This document shows positions 9,201-16,236 of a stretch of DNA of 64,000 nucleotides, in pieces. A program made the translations under genes and the position numbers. The stretch's first letter is position 1; the number at the start of each line of letters is the position of its first letter. This DNA comes from Verrucomicrobiaceae bacterium. GTDB taxonomy: Bacteria > Verrucomicrobiota > Verrucomicrobiia > Verrucomicrobiales > Akkermansiaceae. The DNA lies in contig JAIXWR010000042.1 in NCBI GenBank assembly GCA_027491155.1, positions 62,001 through 126,000 on the forward strand, read 5' to 3'. Under the pieces are notes generated by a model, which was given only the letters and a program-made list of their open reading frames with translations, was not told where the DNA came from and searched no databases.

Positions 9201-9992
9201 GTCACCATCAAGAGCGTGCTCGGCCCGCAGGAAATCAAGGGCGAGCGTGGTCTGCTGGTCGGTTACGTGACGATGAACACCCGCGACCGCGACGAGGTGA
9301 GCGTGGTCGAGGATGCCGAAGTCCTGCTCCAAAGCGCGGTGCGCGAGGGCCGCCTCAAACTGCCCGCCGGCTACTACTGGGAATGGAGCGGCCAGTTCGA
9401 GAACCAGGTCCGCGCCGCCAAGCGCATGAGCATACTGGTGCCGGTCTGCCTCTTCATCATGTTCGTGATGCTCTACCTCGGCTTCAAGCGCTGGTGGATC
9501 GCACCGATCATCTACTTCGGCATTCTCACCTCGGCGGCCGGCGGCTTCATCATGCTCGCGCTGTGGGACGTGAATCTTTCCATCGCGGTGTGGGTCGGCT
9601 TCCTCGTCCTCTTCGGCGTGGTCGATGACGACGGCGTGATCATATCGACCTACCTCGAAGACAATTTCGACAATGCGACTTTCGGCTCCGTGCAAGACAT
9701 CCGCGAAGCCGTCGTTCAAGCCGGCCTCAAGCGGATCCGTCCCAGCCTGATGACCATCTCGACTACGATCTTCGGCCTGATGCCGATCTTCTGGGCCACC
9801 GGCCGAGGCTCGGACGTGATGCGGCCGATGGCGATCCCGAGCGTGGGCGGCATGGTCGTGAGCGTGCTTGTGACGATCTTTCTCACGCCGTGCCTGTTTT
9901 CCGCAGTCGAGGAGTGGAAATGGAAGCGGAGTCAACGCCGCATGATTTCTGCCCCCGGCAATCCGGAGGCTGATTCAGGGGAACCTGCGTGA
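6297..9992 (+). CDS. cusA: Heavy-metal RND efflux pump, extended CusA/SilA type (1231 aa)
   Basis: The protein has the two-fold repeated topology of HME-RND pumps: an N-terminal TM helix, a large periplasmic loop (WAGRSPQDVDNQVTYPL), a bundle of TM helices, a second loop and a second bundle. TM4 contains an acidic residue in AIGDVGDMGIIMTEN, at the place of the CusA proton-relay aspartate. TM10 has DDDG where CusA has an AEFG-type motif. The usual length is about 1040-1060. Here an extra segment of roughly 170 residues at about 530-700 adds two or three more predicted membrane helices (WVFMWVLAG, IAPVTILLIGLTIWLGIG) and a charged soluble part before REFMPPLDEGSF. It ends the tripartite operon, probably exporting Cu(I)/Ag(I)-type ions, judged mainly from the adaptor. 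Confidence 0.93.
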   Translation: MINAVIRWCLTHVFIVVLGVVAICGVGYYAISNTPVDAIPDVGEKQVIVFADWAGRSPQDVDNQVTYPLTTSLTGTPGVKSIRSMSGFGFSMVFVIFKDNVDYYWARSRVLERINVAQQRLPAGVTPVLGPDATALGQVFWYTVEGEGFDLAELRSIQDWYLRYQLNSVDGVSEVASIGGHVKQYQIDVHPDKLRAQRVTLMDVYEAVRNSNIDVGAKVLEKNGVEFFIRGVGFIKSVEDLEKIVIRQEGGTPIQVKHVATVSLGPEFRRGSLDKSGVEAVGGVVLMRYGENPLHVVERVKEKIRQLEIGLPQKTLADGRISKVKIVPFYDRTDIVGETIDTLKEALTEELLMASAVIFIFLLHLRSTVSVIVTLPLSVGLCFILMYFFGVDANIMSLAGLAIAIGDVGDMGIIMTENIYRHIATGDKGRSHFQKVFDGASEVGGAIVTAVSNTLVSFIPVFFLAGQEGKMFRPLAFTKTFAIGASVILALTVVPLVCYFLFRPVKFSKRTGWLIASGLGLVSVFAAHWVFMWVLAGSHYSGWPMSVVVGVIVTLAVVRMTRERFLPIEENPVSHGIARVYTPALRWILAHKKTYLIAPVTILLIGLTIWLGIGTMLAPVGWVINRFAREKASPELKQAMSRDAADDVTRPLVEFDQLRWQHVKSSDGSMHRRIAWRRHDPKEHGPEVVQETRILPGIGREFMPPLDEGSFLYMPSLLPQAGLGPAVEVNAKQDMAMATVPEVESVVGKLGRAESALDPAPIGMMESIVILKPEAEWRHVPVERWFSGWPDGLKQPLTWIWPEHRSITKDEILTELQEKTAIPGVLPTFLQPIQTRLVMLQTGFRAMMGVKIYGSNLKEIERIGLEIEQLLKQVPGATDIVADRIVGKPYLEFEIDRDRIARYGVSIRDVQDVIEVAVGGMNIMESVEGRERYPIRVRYLREFREDVPELEKILVPSSSGAQIPLAQVVTIKSVLGPQEIKGERGLLVGYVTMNTRDRDEVSVVEDAEVLLQSAVREGRLKLPAGYYWEWSGQFENQVRAAKRMSILVPVCLFIMFVMLYLGFKRWWIAPIIYFGILTSAAGGFIMLALWDVNLSIAVWVGFLVLFGVVDDDGVIISTYLEDNFDNATFGSVQDIREAVVQAGLKRIRPSLMTISTTIFGLMPIFWATGRGSDVMRPMAIPSVGGMVVSVLVTIFLTPCLFSAVEEWKWKRSQRRMISAPGNPEADSGEPA

Positions 9993-10020
9993 GTCCTTCG
10001 ACGTCTAACAACCGAAGACT

Positions 10021-10740
10021 ATGAATTCATCAGTGCTTCAGAAGCCGGCGAGCGAGCGAAGTTGTAGCCGGAACCCAGCGACCGGGGTTCAGATCCGCAT
10101 CGGGGTCATGGGGTCCGCCGCGGAAGCGATCGATCCGGAACAGGTGGAACAATGCCGCCGTCTGGGGCGCGCCCTTGCCGAAGAAGGATGCTGTGTTCTC
10201 ACGGGAGCCTGTCCGGGAATGCCACACGAAGTGGTGCTCGGCGCAAAGGAGGCAGGTGGGCATTCGATGGGCATCTCCCCAGCGATGCACCTCAAGGAGC
10301 ACATCGAAACCTTTGCGTCACCTTACCTGGAATACGACGTGATGGTTTACACCGGCCTCGGCCTGATGGGCCGGGAACTCATCAACATCCGCAGCAGCGA
10401 CATCGTCGTGCTGGCGGGCGGACGCTGCGGCACACTCGGGGAATTCGCCATCGCCTATGAGGAGGGCAAGCTCATCGGCGTTCTCACCGGTACAGGCGGG
10501 ATTACCGATGTGCTGCATGACGTGGTGGCTACCCTTGGCAAAAAGACCGGATCCGAGGTGATCTACGATGCAGACCCGCAGATGCTCATCATCCGGTTGC
10601 TGGAGCGTTTCCAATCGGCTGACTACGCGTGCAACTGCAAGCCGGACTGCTGCCATTGCCAGCCGGCAAAGTCCTCTTTCCCGCAAACTCCGCCGTCCCC
10701 GGATGTCCGAGGCGCGGGTCCCAGCCAGGCATCGCCATGA
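10021..10740 (+). CDS. LOG-family (TIGR00725-like) Rossmann protein with Cys-rich tail
   Basis: This 239-residue protein has a Rossmann nucleotide-binding fold of the LOG/lysine-decarboxylase-like superfamily: IRIGVMGSAAE at the start, LTGACPGMPHE, and the hallmark GGRCGTLGEFAIAYEEGK. Relatives cleave nucleoside monophosphates or bind nucleotides. The last 35-40 residues are not part of the fold and contain a cysteine cluster, CNCKPDCCHCQ, likely a thiolate metal site. The gene follows the Cus pump by 28 nt and overlaps the next gene (ATGA at 10737), so it is probably in the same operon. Its substrate cannot be told from the sequence. Confidence 0.85.
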   Translation: MNSSVLQKPASERSCSRNPATGVQIRIGVMGSAAEAIDPEQVEQCRRLGRALAEEGCCVLTGACPGMPHEVVLGAKEAGGHSMGISPAMHLKEHIETFASPYLEYDVMVYTGLGLMGRELINIRSSDIVVLAGGRCGTLGEFAIAYEEGKLIGVLTGTGGITDVLHDVVATLGKKTGSEVIYDADPQMLIIRLLERFQSADYACNCKPDCCHCQPAKSSFPQTPPSPDVRGAGPSQASP

Positions 10741-12800
10741 AGTCGCCGCGACTATTCCTCGCACTGCTTTGGCACCAGCATCAGCCTTGCTACGGCGACT
10801 TCTCGAAATCGGACACCGGCATTTGCTTTCCCGTGCCTTGGGTCCGTCTCCACTCCTTGCGCGACTACTACTCGATGGCGGCGCTGGTTGCGGAGTTCCC
10901 CGGGATTCACCTCACGATCAATCTCACGCCGATCCTTCTCCGGCAAATCGAGGACTATGCGAAGCGAGACGCCACGGATACCGCACTTGAGTTGACCCGC
11001 ACGCCAACCCGCCATCTGACGGCGGACCAGAGGGAGGTGCTCCAGAGGATATTCTTCGATGCCGACTGGCACAACGAGATCTATCCCCACGCACGCTACA
11101 AGGACCTGTTCGACCGGCGCGGAAGCGGCGTGGCGCTGGACGACCGCGACATCACGGACCTCCGCATGTGGTTCAACCTCGCCTGGTTCGCGCCGGAGTT
11201 CCAGCAAGGGGAGGTGCCATTGCCGGACGGCACCAAGGCTTCGGTGAAGCGCTTCATCGAGAAGGCTTGCGACTTCAGCGAGGAAGACATCGCCGCAATG
11301 GTTCACGAGCAGTTCAAGGTCATCCGGAACGTCGTGGCCATCCACCGGCAACTTCAGGAAGCGGGCCAGATCGAGGTCGCCACCACCCCGTTCGACCATC
11401 CGATTCTGCCCCTCCTACACGATAGCGACCTCGCCATCCTGGATCGCGCGGGTTCCCTGTTGCCGCAACGATTCTCCTATCCGGAGGATGCGGAAGCGCA
11501 AACACGCGAAGCCGTGGAATACTATGAGCAACTGTTCGGGCGGAAGCCGTCCGGGATGTGGCCGGCGGAGGGGGCTGTCGGCGAGTCGGTTATACCGCAT
11601 TTCATGAAACAAGGTCTGCGCTGGATCGCCAGCGACATGGGTGTCCTGCGACGTTCCGGAGAGTGGGGTTACGAAGCGGATCGCCCAGACCTCCGCGGCA
11701 AGGCCTGGCGAGCGGGCAGCGACACCCCGGAGGAATGCGTGTCCATTTTCTTCCGCGACGCCGATCTAAGCGACGCCGTCGGTTTCCGCTATGCCCGTGT
11801 CGAGCCGCATCACGCGGTCGATGACTTCATCTCGACGCTCAAACGCCGCTACGGAGCAGCAGGACCAGGTGACAGGATTGTCTCGGTCATCCTCGACGGC
11901 GAGAATGCGTGGGGCTCCTATCAGCAGGCGGGCAGGCCGTTCTTCGAAGAACTCTATCGGCGTCTGGTTGCGGATGAGGAGATCTGCACGGTCACGTTCG
12001 ATGAATGGCTGCGCGGATCGGCGGCACGGGGTGTCGCGGAGCACCCGATCACGGAGCAGGAGCGAGTGTGCAAGCTGGCCCACGCATCATGGATCGACGA
12101 ATGCGGTTCGCTGCCTGGCAACGATCTGGGCACGTGGATCGGTGAGCACGACGAGAATGCCGCATGGAACTTGCTGCGCGAGACCCGGGATGCGGTGGGC
12201 AAAAGCATGACAGCAGCCACCCTTCCTCACGCCTTCGATGCTCTCCATGCTGCGGAAGGGAGCGATTGGTACTGGTGGTTCGGCGATGATCAGAACTGCG
12301 ACGCCGAACCGCTTTTCGATGATCTCTTCCGCCAGCACCTCCGGGCTGCTTATCTCCTAGGGGGGCTGGAAGCGCCCGCAGCTCTCGATCGTCCCCTCGT
12401 GCCTCATGTCGTGACGTGGAGCTTTCCCGACCGCATCTCGCACCTGTTCCCGGGCGATCTGTTTCGCTTCCGGGCGGGGTGCCCCGGCGTTCTCACCTGG
12501 TGCACGGGCGATTCTGCAGTGATGCGTGAGACGGCCCTCCGCCAGAGCGGTGGAGTGATGGCAGGACTCAATGTCTATACCGCCACGCTGGGTCCTTTCG
12601 ATGAGAATGCCGTTTACGTCGAATTCCGGTTTCAATGCGGCTGCACTCCAATTTGCCACTGCGCGCCGGGAGACCTCTGCTGCAAGGGCGAGCAATACCG
12701 GGTGCTCGTCGGCAACACACCCCCGGATCCTCGATCCAGAGCACACGCGGACTCGTCACCAGTGGAATCACTCTCCGCTCCGCGTCGTGCACGAGCCTAA
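10737..12800 (+). CDS. Glycoside hydrolase family 57 enzyme with Cys-rich C-terminal segment
   Basis: The start overlaps the upstream stop (ATGA). The 687-residue protein has GH57 motifs in order: WHQHQPCY near the N-terminus, IEVATTPFDHPILPLL, WPAEGAVGE with the putative nucleophile Glu, and LDGENAWGSY with the putative acid/base Asp. GH57 enzymes act on alpha-1,4-glucans (amylase, glucanotransferase or branching activities). No signal peptide is seen, so it should be cytoplasmic. Near the C-terminus the segment CGCTPICHCAPGDLCC resembles the Cys cluster of the LOG protein encoded just upstream. A glucan enzyme coupled to a metal-efflux operon is unusual; a link to polysaccharide or glycogen stress metabolism is inference. 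Confidence 0.88.
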   Translation: MKSPRLFLALLWHQHQPCYGDFSKSDTGICFPVPWVRLHSLRDYYSMAALVAEFPGIHLTINLTPILLRQIEDYAKRDATDTALELTRTPTRHLTADQREVLQRIFFDADWHNEIYPHARYKDLFDRRGSGVALDDRDITDLRMWFNLAWFAPEFQQGEVPLPDGTKASVKRFIEKACDFSEEDIAAMVHEQFKVIRNVVAIHRQLQEAGQIEVATTPFDHPILPLLHDSDLAILDRAGSLLPQRFSYPEDAEAQTREAVEYYEQLFGRKPSGMWPAEGAVGESVIPHFMKQGLRWIASDMGVLRRSGEWGYEADRPDLRGKAWRAGSDTPEECVSIFFRDADLSDAVGFRYARVEPHHAVDDFISTLKRRYGAAGPGDRIVSVILDGENAWGSYQQAGRPFFEELYRRLVADEEICTVTFDEWLRGSAARGVAEHPITEQERVCKLAHASWIDECGSLPGNDLGTWIGEHDENAAWNLLRETRDAVGKSMTAATLPHAFDALHAAEGSDWYWWFGDDQNCDAEPLFDDLFRQHLRAAYLLGGLEAPAALDRPLVPHVVTWSFPDRISHLFPGDLFRFRAGCPGVLTWCTGDSAVMRETALRQSGGVMAGLNVYTATLGPFDENAVYVEFRFQCGCTPICHCAPGDLCCKGEQYRVLVGNTPPDPRSRAHADSSPVESLSAPRRARA

Positions 12801-12818
12801 CTTTAGTCCCCGCTTACC

Positions 12819-15533
12819 ATGCAGACCGATCCCGTTTCATCCGAGGCCGTGGCCTGGCATATGCAAGAGCCGCAGGCCGTCCTTCGGCAGCTCCAGACTT
12901 CGAGCGACGGACTGGCCGCCGCGGAGGCCGCCCGCCGCCTTGGCATTGATGGTCCCAACGAGCTGAAGGAAGCCAAGCGCATCAGTCCGTGGCAGATCTT
13001 TCTTGGCCAGTTCAAGAGCCTCATCATCTGGATCCTCATCATTGCCGGCGTGGTCTCGGGCCTGCTCGGGGAAGGGGTGGATGCCATCGCCATCCTCGCA
13101 ATCGTCGTCCTCAACGCCGTCATTGGTTTCTATCAGGAGTACAATGCGGAGAAGTCCATCGCGGCGCTCAAGAAAATGACCGCGCCGCTGGCCAAGGTAA
13201 GGCGCGACGGAGCAGTCGCCTCGATTCCCGCCTCGGGAATTGTCACCGGCGACATTCTCGAATTGGAAGCCGGCGACTTGGTCGCGGCTGATGCCCGGCT
13301 GCTGTCCGCCGCGTCGCTCAAGTGCATCGAAGCCGCACTGACCGGCGAATCGGTGGCGGTGAACAAGCAGCCTGCGGCGCTGGAACAACGGGACGTCCCG
13401 CTGGGCGACCGCGAGAATATGGTTTTCATGGGCACGAGCGTGGCTGCGGGCACCGGCCGCGCCGTGGTGGTGGCCACCGCGATGCAAACCGAACTGGGCC
13501 GCATTGCAGGCCTCATCGAATCCGCCGGCGCTCAAGAAAGCACTCCGCTCCAACAGAAGCTCGATTCGTTCGGTCGCATACTCGTGTGGGCGACGCTCGG
13601 CATCGTCGCGATGCTGTTCGGTCTTGGGTTGCTCCGCGGGACTCCCGCCTTCGAGTTGTTCATGACGTCGGTCAGCCTCGCTGTGGCGGCCGTCCCGGAG
13701 GGCTTGCCCGCCGTCGTCACGGTCTCGCTCGCGCTCGGCGTCCTTCGCATGTCCCGCCGCCGCGCCCTGGTGCGAAAGTTGCCAGCGGTCGAGACCCTCG
13801 GATCGACGACCGTCATCTGCACGGACAAGACCGGCACCTTGACGGTCGGCGAAATGACCGTCCGCTCGCTTCATGTCGGCGGCCAAAGCTACGAAGTCAC
13901 CGGAGAAGGCTACGGGCCCGAGGGCGAAGTGCGCCTTCAAGGGGCGAAGCCTGACGCGCAACATACCGAGTCTTTGCTCGAACTGGCGACCGTCATCATC
14001 GGCTGCAACAACGCCCACCTCGTTCAGGAAGAGGGGACGTGGAAAGTCATCGGCGATCCGACCGAAGGCGCATTGTTGGCCGCGGGCTCCAAAGCCGGCG
14101 GACACCGCCAGCGCATCGAGCAGGACCTGCCCAAGCATCACGAGATCCCCTTCGACTCCGACCGCAAGCGCAGCACCGTGGTCCGCAAGTTGCCGGACGG
14201 AAAACTTCGTGCCTTCATCAACGGCGCGCCCGATGTGCTGTTGGAACGTTGCACGGCACTCTACACCAGCGCTGGAATCCGGCCGCTCACGGACGATGAC
14301 CGCACACGGATCGAGGCGGAGAACGCCAGCATGGCAGGACAGGCCTTGCGGGTTCTCGGCTCCGCCTATCGTGACTTGGATCACGCCCCGCCGGGTTCCC
14401 TGACGGTTGACAGTGTCGAGCGGGACCTCGTGTTCGTCGGGCTCACCGGCATGTATGATCCACCGCGGCAGGAGGCCAAGGAAGCGGTGGCAAAGTGCCG
14501 CGCCGCCGGGATCCGGGTGGTGATGATCACTGGCGATCATCCTCACACCGCGGCAGCCATCTCGCGGGAACTTGGCATTTCTTCGGGTGACAGGATCGCC
14601 GTCACCGGCGCGGACCTCGACAAGATGTCTGACGGCGAACTGAAGCGGATCGCCCCCGAGACGGCCGTTTATGCCCGCGTCACGGCCGAGCACAAGCTGC
14701 GGATCATCCGTGCATGGAAGTCGAACGATGCCGTCGTGGCGATGACAGGCGACGGGGTCAACGACGCCCCCGCCATCAACGGGGCGGACATCGGCATCGC
14801 CATGGGAAGATCGGGCACTGAAGTCACCAAGCAGGCGTCCGACATGATCGTCACCGACGACAACTTCGCCTCCATCGTCGCCGCCGTGGAAGAGGGGCGC
14901 GGGATCTACGACAACATCCGCAAAACGCTCCAATACCTCCTTGCGGGCAACACCGGCGAACTGCTGCTGATGACGGCCTGCGTCCTGGCGGGCCTCCCTG
15001 CGCCGTTGCTCCCGATTCACCTGCTCTGGATCAATCTGGTCACCGACGGTCTGCCCGCGCTTTGCCTGGCGACCGACCCGATCGACCCTGACGTGATGAA
15101 GCGGCGCCCGCGCGCACGGAACGAAAGGATCACCGACGGCGGCTTTCTCAGCATCATGGTCTTTACCGGGATCCTCACGGCCGGCGTCTCATTTGCGGTC
15201 TATTTCCACACGCTGAAATCCGGGACCCCGGAAATGGCGCGGACCCATGCCTTCGCGGTGCTGGTTTTTGCTGAACTCTTGCGTTCCTTTGGTGCCCGCA
15301 GCGCCACCAAGCCGGTCTGGCGCATCCCGCTATCGGGCAATCTGATGCTCTTCGCCGTGGTGAGCGTCACTTTCGCCCTGCAAGTATGGAGTCACCACAA
15401 CGACACGTTGGCGCGATTGCTGAAGACCACCCTGTTGCCGCTCCCGGATTGCTTCATGCTCTTGGCCGTCGGGACCATTCCACTTGTCGTTTTGGAGGGG
15501 TTGAAACTGGTGAAGAAATCCGTGGAAGCATGA
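12819..15533 (+). CDS. P2A-type (Ca2+-ATPase-like) cation-transporting P-type ATPase
   Basis: The protein has 904 residues, normal for bacterial P2 ATPases. Visible elements in order are the cation-ATPase N-terminal domain; the actuator loop TGES (about 175-178); TM4 PEGLP (about 293-297) as in SERCA/PMR1-type pumps; the phosphorylation motif DKTGTLT with Asp336; the MITGDHPHTA and TGDGVNDAP hinge motifs; TM6 NLVTDGLPALCLATDP; and a C-terminal membrane bundle. It likely exports Ca2+ or possibly Mn2+. It begins 18 nt after the GH57 gene and is probably co-transcribed. No heavy-metal CPC motif is present, so it is not a copper or zinc P1B pump. Confidence 0.92.
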   Translation: MQTDPVSSEAVAWHMQEPQAVLRQLQTSSDGLAAAEAARRLGIDGPNELKEAKRISPWQIFLGQFKSLIIWILIIAGVVSGLLGEGVDAIAILAIVVLNAVIGFYQEYNAEKSIAALKKMTAPLAKVRRDGAVASIPASGIVTGDILELEAGDLVAADARLLSAASLKCIEAALTGESVAVNKQPAALEQRDVPLGDRENMVFMGTSVAAGTGRAVVVATAMQTELGRIAGLIESAGAQESTPLQQKLDSFGRILVWATLGIVAMLFGLGLLRGTPAFELFMTSVSLAVAAVPEGLPAVVTVSLALGVLRMSRRRALVRKLPAVETLGSTTVICTDKTGTLTVGEMTVRSLHVGGQSYEVTGEGYGPEGEVRLQGAKPDAQHTESLLELATVIIGCNNAHLVQEEGTWKVIGDPTEGALLAAGSKAGGHRQRIEQDLPKHHEIPFDSDRKRSTVVRKLPDGKLRAFINGAPDVLLERCTALYTSAGIRPLTDDDRTRIEAENASMAGQALRVLGSAYRDLDHAPPGSLTVDSVERDLVFVGLTGMYDPPRQEAKEAVAKCRAAGIRVVMITGDHPHTAAAISRELGISSGDRIAVTGADLDKMSDGELKRIAPETAVYARVTAEHKLRIIRAWKSNDAVVAMTGDGVNDAPAINGADIGIAMGRSGTEVTKQASDMIVTDDNFASIVAAVEEGRGIYDNIRKTLQYLLAGNTGELLLMTACVLAGLPAPLLPIHLLWINLVTDGLPALCLATDPIDPDVMKRRPRARNERITDGGFLSIMVFTGILTAGVSFAVYFHTLKSGTPEMARTHAFAVLVFAELLRSFGARSATKPVWRIPLSGNLMLFAVVSVTFALQVWSHHNDTLARLLKTTLLPLPDCFMLLAVGTIPLVVLEGLKLVKKSVEA

Positions 15534-15552
15534 GGCACGCACGCTTGCAGAA

Positions 15553-15590
15553 CCGAAAAAATGCGCACTTATGCGGACCCGATGCGTAGC
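15553..15590 (+). promoter_or_regulatory. 38-nt bipartite motif, copy B (candidate AraC/PocR operator)
   Basis: The sequence is CCGAAAAAATGCG, 15 nt spacer, GATGCGTAGC. It lies 20 nt after the P-type ATPase stop and 112 nt upstream of lipoprotein copy 2. The spacing is the same as in the two other copies. Confidence 0.65.
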
Positions 15591-15702
15591 GGGAAAAAGG
15601 TCGCGCGAATAGGGTGTCGATGTCGGATGGCTCGCTGGCATGGGATGGTTCCCATGATCGAAAGAGACGTGACACCGATCAAACACCGAATCAAAGCATA
15701 CT

Positions 15703-15870
15703 ATGAATCGCCACCTCAAAACCGCCATCGCTGCGTTGGGCCTCCTCGTCTTTGGCCTGATCGCCAGCTCGTGCGCCGACACTTCGACCGGCAGCGGCAC
15801 TCACCAGATGGGCCCTCCGGGCAAGGAACACCCGGTTCCCGATAGCGCCCACCCGAGTATGGCCCGCTGA
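15703..15870 (+). CDS. Small lipoprotein, copy 2 (55 aa)
   Basis: This 55-residue lipoprotein has a lipobox-like IASSC and a mature part starting CADTSTGSG, GTHQMGPPG. It is a close paralog of the protein at 1063; the mature parts differ at only a few positions. The two copies bracket the regulator and Cus block. Copy 2 is preceded by a copy of the 38-nt motif and followed by a strong hairpin at 15900, so it is a separate regulated unit. The function is unknown. Confidence 0.75.
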   Translation: MNRHLKTAIAALGLLVFGLIASSCADTSTGSGTHQMGPPGKEHPVPDSAHPSMAR

Positions 15871-15899
15871 CCTTCCACGAAGGTTCAAGTCGTCTCCCG

Positions 15900-15937
15900 A
15901 GCAGCGTCAGGATCTCATTCCTGACGCTGCTTGCTTT
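15900..15937 (+). terminator. Terminator after lipoprotein copy 2
   Basis: A perfect 13-bp stem (AGCAGCGTCAGGA and its complement at 15919-15931) encloses a 6-nt loop. The tail TGCTTT is only weakly T-rich. Confidence 0.75.
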
Positions 15938-16236
15938 AGGGGCAAGACCGTCGGAAGTAGCCGCTCGACCTCTTTTCAAATCTTATGCGGAACGGAAACG
16001 TCCACGGGTCCGCTCACCTCGGCGATAGCCGTCGAGCGAATGCCGCGTTTGGCAATGCCATTCCCATTGCCGATCTGCTCCGGTTGCCAGAGTGCTGGGG
16101 CTACGCGGCCGGGAGTTCAGAAACAGATCCTTGATTCAGTCCTTGGGTCACCCGGTGAATTCCCCGGACTACTAGGCGGGCGAATTTTTCAGAAACTCGG
16201 CCAAGCACCGAGCGGGCATGTTAGCGTGGGCATGGT
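15938..16236. other. Gene-poor stretch before the DUF4062 gene
   Basis: I see no convincing gene in these 299 nt on either strand, only short frames without features. It presumably holds the promoter of the gene at 16237. Confidence 0.5.

Noticed and set aside
7932-9935. Very long open frame antisense to the CusA-type pump (667 codons)
   Set aside because: The translation is low-complexity, rich in His, Asp, Arg and Ala, and mirrors the high-GC codon usage of the pump gene. It has no domain pattern. Similar antisense frames exist under the P-type ATPase (12837-15020), the czc pump (20967-22973), fusA (38278-40455) and the SPFH gene (40749-42875).
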